Shown: in pieces, positions 57,226-64,000 of the stretch
How positions within the stretch are numbered: the stretch's first letter is position 1
Layout of the letters: each line of letters starts with the position of its first letter
NCBI GenBank assembly: GCA_009809945.1
Contig: WTPW01000186.1
Location: forward strand, 170,233 to 234,232
DNA length: 64,000 nt
Direction: 5' to 3'
From: Gigaspora margarita
Taxonomy: Eukaryota; Glomeromycota; Glomeromycetes; Diversisporales; Gigasporaceae
The notes under the pieces: model-generated
What the model was told of the DNA's origin: nothing
The model's input: only the letters and a program-made list of their open reading frames with translations
Database searches by the model: none
Made by a program: the position numbers and the translations under genes

Positions 57226-58238
57226 CTAAATGACAATTACAGGTTGCCAATCTTGTTTCTCGTAATAATTGACAAGACAATTACTATTGTAGTACTGTTT
57301 TAATATTTTTTCTTCTATTGTACAAAGTTTATAAGCTTCATTGTTTAATATATCTTTAACAATAAAGGGTCCAGTCTTTTTTTTCAAATTTTCCTGAGTG
57401 AGAAGCTTCATTATCCTTTCTTTGTACCCAAAATTTGTCACCAATTTCAAATTCTTCTTTGGTATCTTTGAATCGAATCTAACTTTCTGTTTTTTTTTGG
57501 AATTTGCTTGTATTTATTCTAGCATTTTTATGTTGATATAGTAATTCTTCAATTAGCTCGAAGGCTTATTGTAAGATACTATCTTTTAGGAAGGCTTCAC
57601 TATCTAAATCAGCTGGGTCTATTGGAATAATAGTTTCAATGAGTAAAATAGCTTGTTGACCATATATTAAGTGAAAAGGAGTATATTCTGTAGTTGAATG
57701 TCATTTGGTTCTATATGCAAACAGTATGGCAGGTATATGAATGTCTCATTTTTTATTACTTTTTGTAATTTTTGCAAAAGAATTGCAAAGAGTTCTATTT
57801 AATCTTTCAACCATTCCATTGGTTTGTGGATGATAGAGTGAAGAGAATATATGCTTTATTAAGAACTTTTTACGCAGTATCCTCACGATTTTACTAACAA
57901 AATTCTTTCCATTTTCTGAGAGTATCATTTTAGGTACTCCATGCCTACAAACAATTTCTTTGAATATAAACATAGCTATATTTCTGCACCTGCATCTAGT
58001 ATGGCTTTGGCTTCTGGCCAGTGAGTAAGGTAGTCAGTAGCAATGATAATATAATAATTATTTTGCAGAGTAATTGGTAGAGGCCCACTAAATCTATTCC
58101 AACACGTTCAAAAGCTCTTCCAACTTGAATAGGATGGAGAGGTTCCTTTCTTTTACTTTTTCTATGTTTCTAACATATTTCACAAGAGTGAACATAATTT
58201 TGAATGTCTTTATACATTTGGTCCCAATAATATTATTC
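57226..58238 (-). pseudogene. Ty3/gypsy integrase, broken, second catalytic Asp replaced
   Basis: Minus strand, N- to C-terminus: YWDQMYKDIQNYVHSCEIC with an in-frame TAG where Gln is usual, the end of the HHCC zinc finger; VGIDLVGPLP with the first catalytic Asp; ATDYLTHWPEAKAI; VPKMILSENGKNFVSKI, where SDRG/SDNG is expected, so the second catalytic Asp is Glu; YHPQTNGMVERLNRTLCNSF with the catalytic Glu; then TEYTPFHLIYGQQAI, KTGPFIVKDIL and, at the end, EKQDWQPVIVI. Frame changes near 57460-57740 and 57975 and several stops make it inactive. It belongs to the same element as 61510-63509, from which it is separated by the insert 58239-61500. Confidence 0.85.
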
Positions 58239-58240
58239 AA

Positions 58241-59060
58241 ATCTATACTACAAGGCAAAGATGGGGGATAAAAAAATTTTCAGGTGTCAGATAACCCTTT
58301 CATTAGATGACGGTGCTGAATAACCTATGGTAACAATGGTGAAGTTTCAGGAACAGATTTCTACCTAACAGGTTTTTGCTTTTTTATCTATTCGTTTACA
58401 TCATATATGCATATTGCATTCGCACGTGCAGTGAATAAAGTGTCATGCATGTGTCGTATGTATGTGCGTAGGATAAATTATTTTTGTAGAAAAAAATGAC
58501 AATTGCACAAAGTACTGTACATACATTAGTCGCAAGTGCAATAACAAGCAATAATAAAAACATGAATAAGAGAATCTATATTACAATAATAATGGTGGAA
58601 TTAGCTTATAAGTAGCAGAGTGGTATTTTGATTTGTGAATTCATTCAAATATCTATACTACAAGGCAAGGATGGGGATAAAAAAATTTTCAGATGCCAGA
58701 TAACCCTTTCATTAGATGACGGTGCTGAATAACCTATGGTAACAATGGTGAAGTTTCAGGAACAGGTTTCTACCTAACAGGTTTTTGCTTTTTTTATCTA
58801 TTCGTTTACATCATATATGCGTGTTGCATTCGCACGTGCAGTGAATGAAGTGTCATGCATGTGTCGTATGTATGTGCATAGGATAAATGATTTTTGTAGA
58901 AAAAAATGACAATTGCACAAAGTACTGTACATACATTAGTCGCAAGTGCAATAACAAGCAATAATAAAAACATGAATAAGAGAATCTATATTACAATAAT
59001 AATGGTGGAATTAGCTTATGAGTAGCAGAGTGGTATTTTGATTTGTGAATTCGTTCAAAT
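58241..59060. repeat. Tandem duplication of about 410 bp
   Basis: The units 58241-58650 and 58651-59060 start ATCTATACTACAAGGCAA and differ at few positions. Unlike the 3015-3651 case there are scattered substitutions (for example GTGAATAAAG against GTGAATGAAG), so this is a real duplication and not an assembly echo. Non-coding. Confidence 0.85.
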
Positions 59061-59649
59061 ATTCATAAACATTACGTACATATATATAGCATTAAACACT
59101 ATGAAATATTAAATTCTGCACTTAAAACATTGTGATGCGCATCTCATAGTACTATATTTATCTATTGTATGAAAATTATTTAATCAAACATCGCTTTAAC
59201 AGGTTTTTCTCTCAGTTAAAGTGCATGACAATCGCTATTGTCTTTCGGAATTGCACTAACTAAATATGTTATGATTTTTTTTTTATTACTAGAATTCAAA
59301 ATATGCAAGCGGATTTACTACCTCACAACTCAAAGTTTCATCCTAATGCGATTATTACAGCAGATGAATTAATACCCATGAATCCTTTTTTTCGCAACCA
59401 AGTTTTTTTATAATATGGTCCGCAAATAAGTTGCATGCGTACAGGATTTTTTCATATATTTTACTTGATCATGATGACACAGTAGGTGTTCGCGCATAAT
59501 ATCTGTAAATGAGTTAAGAAAAAAAATTTTAAAAAACAAATTTTGCCTGACCAGTTCATTTCTGGCATATCCCTGATTAGTTATCTTTTCGATCAGTTGA
59601 CTTCTGTTAGCTGACAAAAAAAAAAGATCTGTAACAGACCGCCAGGGCA

Positions 59650-60075
59650 AGTATGAAGTTTAATTCTTTTCACTTTAACAATGGATTTCAAGAAAATGTA
59701 TGTATATTTAACCGTAATCATTTGTTCGTTTAATAAAACCAGGGTAAGTACGAGGTTTAATTTTGTTCACTTTAAAGATTGTGTTTTAGGAGAATGTATG
59801 ATTAACTATAATCACTTAATCGTTCAATAAATTATCTGTTCACTTTGACAATTGTGTTTCAGACAATGCATGATTAACCTTAATCATTTAAGCATTCAAT
59901 AAAATTGCCAAGGTGAAATATTATGTTTAATTCAGTTCACTCTAACGATTGTGTTTCAAGAAATCATCTAATCATTCAATAAATCATAAGAGTGAGTATG
60001 AAGTTTAATTCTGTTCACTTTGATGATTTTGTTTCAAGGCGATGTATGATTAACCATGTTTCATTTAATCATTGT
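59650..60075. repeat. Minisatellite of about 90 bp with a displaced unit at 61365-61450
   Basis: Units contain AAGTTTAATTCTKTTCACTTT, a CAATTGTGTTTCA-like block and AATCATTTAATCATTCAATAA. About five units occur here and one more after an unrelated stretch of about 1.3 kb. That stretch (60076-61364) includes an inverted pair at 60690-60865 around TGTTTTACATTAC and is likely an insertion within the array. Confidence 0.65.
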
Positions 60076-61509
60076 GAAAGTGGTGGAAATAGGGTCTATG
60101 GCTAGAAACACTAACAACACCTCTATTCAACTAAACCAATATCCTTTAACTGCGCAAGATGCCTGAACCTTGAATTGGCAAGCAGAAAGAGGCATGGTTG
60201 ATTTGATCTGGGTCTCGAGGTTCTTTAGGGTCTTGCTGTGGCGTGGTCAAAGCAAAGCTAAGTATTTCTTAAATTTCTTATAAAATTCTTTGGTTGATGG
60301 TTTTAAGTCCACTCTATTTATATCTCTTCTTTGTTCCTAGGGCATAAGGGTATAAGTGCGAGAAGGTTCTAGTTCAATTATTAACAATTATCACATGAAC
60401 ATGGGATTAGGCTAATATGAATTCGATGCATCGTAGGGAATTATCAGTTTATAGCACTAACTACTTTGGACTCAAAGACTATATCGAGAATACTAGAGCT
60501 AACACTTTTACTCTGATTTCAAAGGTTAGAACTAAACCGTGTTTAACTTTACTAAAACTCACACTGAGTTGAACTACACTGAATTAATTCTTTATTGAAG
60601 CAAAAAGGGGTATTATATACTTTTTCCCTTTTAATAAATACATGAATTTTAGACTAACTCTACTAAGGCAAGAGCAACTGGATTCTGTGTTTTACATTAC
60701 CTCCTCTCGCTCGATTTAATATACATAGTGCAAGGTAGATTTTGAAAATTTTTATACACTCACGGAACAATTTGGTAAATTTTTTTTAATATTTTACTAT
60801 GTGGACCACCCCCTCCAGAGGGGAGAAGGAGTAATGTAAAACATAGAATTTAGTTAGTCTCACCTAATTCTATTGAGTTGTCTCTGACTCACAATGATTA
60901 TAACACCTTTAGGAACTGTATTGTGACTATTAATGGGCAAAGTTACCATGTGAAAATCTATTGTTTATCGAAGAGATTAAACAAATAGTAGTAGCGAAAT
61001 GCCAAGATCATAAACTGGAATGTGACTGAATCTAACAATGACTAATGCTAGAAGAAATAGTACTATCGAACGATATAAACAGTGGGAAAATATCCTAAAT
61101 AAACAAATAAAAAAGGCTTGGGATGGAGTCCTTTACAATGTATGTACTTTTGATACCCATAAAATTGTCTGATTGCATGATTGTAAAAGATCGTAAAAGA
61201 TTGTAAAATGCGTTTTTTGGCCAAAAATTCAATTTTCTTCGGCCATATCTATGCTCACTAAATTATTGCAAAATACGCAACCAGACAACAATCAAGTAAT
61301 TGAAGTGATTGAAGTGATTATATGGTTGTGCAGCGATCTACAAATTTGATCAAATTACCAGCGTAAGAAGTTTAATTCTTTTCACTTTAACAATTGTATT
61401 TCGGAACAATGTATAATAAATCATAATCATTTAATTCTTTAATAAATTACCATGCATTAATTAAATTGACTACTGGTTTAATCCCTTATCCCTGTTCCAG
61501 AGGCACAGG

Positions 61510-63508
61510 TTAATATGCTAGTATTTTATAATACATAGCATTTGTTTCTAAATGTCTGGCAGTAGGATGACTATGCATCATATACAATATTGGTTCAACT
61601 TCAGTTCACTTAATGATTCTAATAGGTTTGTCTGGATCTTTTCTATGCTTTTTGTATAATAATTTATTTTTTACTTCATACCGTCAAAATTGATTAATAA
61701 TTGTCCTTTGTTCATTTTCTGTTAAGTTAGAAAAGAGAGTATTTGATTCTAAATTTTGGTATTGATCTAAATTTATGTAGGGTCCATAGAGCAAAGGAGA
61801 ACCCTGAATAATCTATATAATGTCATATTCGAAAAATTGCTAATAGAGGGCCATTTTTTTAAAAAGGTTATATTTGAAAAGTAGGTATTGGGTAAAAAGG
61901 ATATATTTGAAAATGTGTAATGGGCAAAATAAATATATTTAAAAGAATGCTAATAGAATAAGTTTTTTAAATGTTATATTTGAAAAGTGATAATGAAAAT
62001 AGTGAGTATGAGTCAGTTTTTTTTTTAGAGAGTGTTAGTTCTGGGTTTTTTTTAGAGAGCATCAGTTTCGGGGGTTTTTTAGAGAGCGTCGGTTCTGGTT
62101 TTTTTTAGAAAGCATTGGTTCCAGTTTTTTTATTTTTTTTATTATTTTTTTTGTTTAGAGAACATCAATTCAAAAAAATTTTTTTGAAAGCTTACATTTT
62201 GAAAATTGGTAAGCAACACCAAAGTTGGTACCTGATATTTGAAATATAGCTAATATATACCAAAGTAGAACTGCTAACCAAAAACATTTTTACTATGATC
62301 CTCAAATATAACCTCTCATAGATTATTTGGGGTCCTAGTGAAGGTGTGTCTTGGTTAGTAAGTGAGAAAGAGCATCAACATTGGAATGGATTCTTCTAGG
62401 TTTGTAAATGATAGTAAAATGATAAGGTTGAAGTTTCATAATCCAATGGCCTAGACATCCTTTTGGTTAAAATAATTTTAACTATTTAAGAGCAGAGTAG
62501 TCTGTAACTAGTATGGAATGGCTTGTATCAAAGTATTTATGAAAATGTTCAATGGCCTATACAATGGTAACACATTCTAGTTCAGTGGCTCCATAGTTTA
62601 CTTCTTTATTTTTCAAACTTTTACTAGCATAGGTGATTGGGTGTTTCTTTCCATCATTAGAGAGTTGGTTTAGGGTGGTTCCAAATCCTTCATAGGATGC
62701 ATCTGTAGCAAGAATAAATTCTTTTCTATAGTCTAAGTAGATGAGGATAGGGGCAGTAGTTAACTGGTATTTTAATTCATCAAATGTCTTTTGATATTTC
62801 ATGTCCCATTCATAAGCATTGGCCTTATGCAATAGCTAATTAAAAGAGTGAGCGATAGAGAAGAAATGTTTAATAAATCGTCTAAAGTATCTAGCAAGTT
62901 CTAAAAATGATCATAATTGTGTTATATTTTGGGGAGGTTGAATATTTTGAATCTGGAAAGATTCTTTTTTCTTTGATAATATGTCCTAGAAAGGGTAGAC
63001 TTTTTATCCAAAAATTACACTTTACTATATTCAATTTTAATTTAGTATTCTGAATTCTTGTAAAGACTTCTCTTAGATATTTAATATGATCATCAAATAT
63101 TTGAGAGAAAACATTGGTATCATCTAGATACACCACAATATACTGTAAGCTATACCTTTGTAAACCTAGTTTATAAGGCATTGAAAGGTAGCAAGAGCAT
63201 TGTGCAATCCAAAGGGAATGACATTAAAAAAATTTATAGGTTCTGTATCTGGTTATAAAAGCAGTTTTTTCTCTATCTTCTGGGTGTACTTTTACTTGTC
63301 AATATCCACTTATAAGATCTAAAGTAGAAAAGTAAGTGGCTCTAGTGAGAGAGTCAAGTATTTTATTAATTCGCAGTAGGGGATACTAATCCTTTTTAGT
63401 GACTGCATTGAGTTTTTAGTAGTCTACACAAAATCTTTTCTTTCTATTTTTTTTGTTTACTAGTACAACAGGAGAGGTTCAAGAGCTAGAGAACTTTCTA
63501 ATTAATTT

Positions 63509-63509
<1 letters not shown>
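61510..63509 (-). pseudogene. Ty3/gypsy reverse transcriptase and RNase H, broken
   Basis: Minus strand, N to C: SPVVLVNKKNRKKRFCVDY, YFSTLDLISGY, EDREKTAFIT, then IVVYLDDTNVFSQIFDDH (63181-62891 frame) with the YLDD catalytic motif, followed by LPFLGHII. RNase H (62832-62557) shows WDMKYQKTFDELKYQL, FILATDASYEGFG, HPITYASKSL and NYGATELECV. The tether and integrase start lie at about 61860-61510 (VEPILYMMHSHPTARH). Stops replace the expected Arg in DYRKLN and DRYPL and Trp in GYWQV. A LINE 3' end with a 77-nt tail is inserted at 63510, so the N-terminal part of pol is beyond or to the right of it. Confidence 0.85.
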
Positions 63510-63590
<81 letters not shown>

Positions 63591-64000
63591 CTTAAGCAGT
63601 CATGCTAATACTTTATTAAGATTCTTGAAATTACATTTTAACTACATAGAACTACCTAATACTTAAGTTCAGCATCACCCGGCCACCCAGACGGTACCTA
63701 AGTGCAACCTGCCGCACTATCTCGAATTGAGATAGACTGCTCGTCTGACTACTTAAAGTCCATAGTAGAAGGGTCTTCCCCCTTCCACGACAAGACCTAC
63801 CATTGTCTTCATTGCTTCTTTTTTCACACATTCTTCTTTTTCTTCTAGCTGTCTTCTTTTCTTTTCCCTCCACTATTGATTTAGTCTTTTATCAGCGACT
63901 GGCTTCTTTCTCTCTTTTGTTCTTCTCTTCATTTTCCCTATTATCTTTTTTTCTCTTTCCCATTCGTTGACTTTCCCACATCATATTCGCCATACTTGTT
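63510..64000 (-). mobile_element. 3' end of a LINE inserted in the gypsy reverse transcriptase
   Basis: A T-run at 63510-63586 is the poly(A) tail of a minus-strand element. To its right lies a 3' untranslated region with CpG-bearing sequence (CACCCGGCCACCCAGACGG at 63677-63695). From about 63890 rightward there is a frame ending in a charged tail (minus strand EEKNKREKEASR then stop). The C-terminal charged stretch and the tail fit the end of a LINE ORF. The rest lies outside the window. The plus-strand reading is a pyrimidine-rich shadow. Confidence 0.65.

Larger units (their letters stand above)
58239..61500. mobile_element. CpG-rich 3.3-kb insertion in the gypsy polyprotein
   Basis: The zinc-finger coding sequence breaks off at about 58238 and its upstream part resumes at about 61505. 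AATAT occurs at both junctions and may be a 5-bp duplication. CpG is frequent throughout, unlike the host element. It contains a direct tandem duplication (58241-59060), a minisatellite of about 90 bp (59650-60075 and again 61365-61450) and a further inserted segment between the two parts of the minisatellite. No transposase or polymerase is recognised. The superfamily is unknown. Confidence 0.5.

Noticed and set aside
59408..59650. 80-aa minus-strand frame in the CpG-rich insert
   Set aside because: No motif, short, and surrounded by non-coding tandem repeats.

Overview
The window looks like nuclear DNA of an arbuscular mycorrhizal fungus (Glomeromycotina, most like Rhizophagus). It is very AT-rich and gene-poor. 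Its recognisable protein fragments are those expanded in that group: an HSPA12-like Hsp70 with short GT..AG introns, an O-fucosyltransferase-like protein, an F-box plus RNase-inhibitor-type leucine-rich-repeat relic, Ty3/gypsy and APE/RNase-H LINE polyproteins, and a Sel1-like repeat fragment. The organism call is inference from family content, not from a marker gene.

Only two genes look intact. They stand head to head at about 32.8-37.1 kb: an eight-exon Hsp70-like gene on the minus strand (32769-35284, 587 aa, with a 20-nt exon carrying the phosphate-binding loop) and a single-exon 378-aa orphan with an N-terminal membrane segment and coiled coil on the plus strand (35960-37096). A 675-bp spacer separates them. 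Two broken host genes lie to the left: a fucosyltransferase-like gene (24180-26154) split by a Mutator-like MITE, and an F-box/LRR relic (about 30985-32470).

Almost everything else is mobile or repetitive. Left arm (1-22 kb): a 1-kb tRNA-headed SINE, a 2.9-kb terminal-inverted-repeat element, a Tc1/mariner-like element, a satellite of about 395 bp invaded by three nested DNA elements, a gypsy integrase relic, an APE-type LINE, a 994-bp near-perfect palindrome and an LTR element carrying only a decayed gag-like region. Middle (22-41 kb): the gene-bearing, CpG-containing part, with hAT, Harbinger-like and Mutator-like MITEs that have clean target-site duplications. Right arm (41-64 kb): fold-back arrays, a hAT copy split by a LINE that is itself split by two hairpin MITEs, and a gypsy polyprotein split by a 3.3-kb CpG-rich insert and by another LINE.

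Two themes stand out. First, several fold-back elements are built from a shared hairpin module whose tip reads GTCTCANTGAGAC, and related arms recur in other MITEs. Second, CpG has been almost erased from old elements at about 5-20 kb and 41-57 kb but survives in younger insertions and around the genes. Conserved Trp, Gln and Arg codons have become stops. Together these suggest a record of cytosine-methylation-driven decay with a boundary near the genes. No CRISPR array, rRNA or bona fide tRNA gene was seen.
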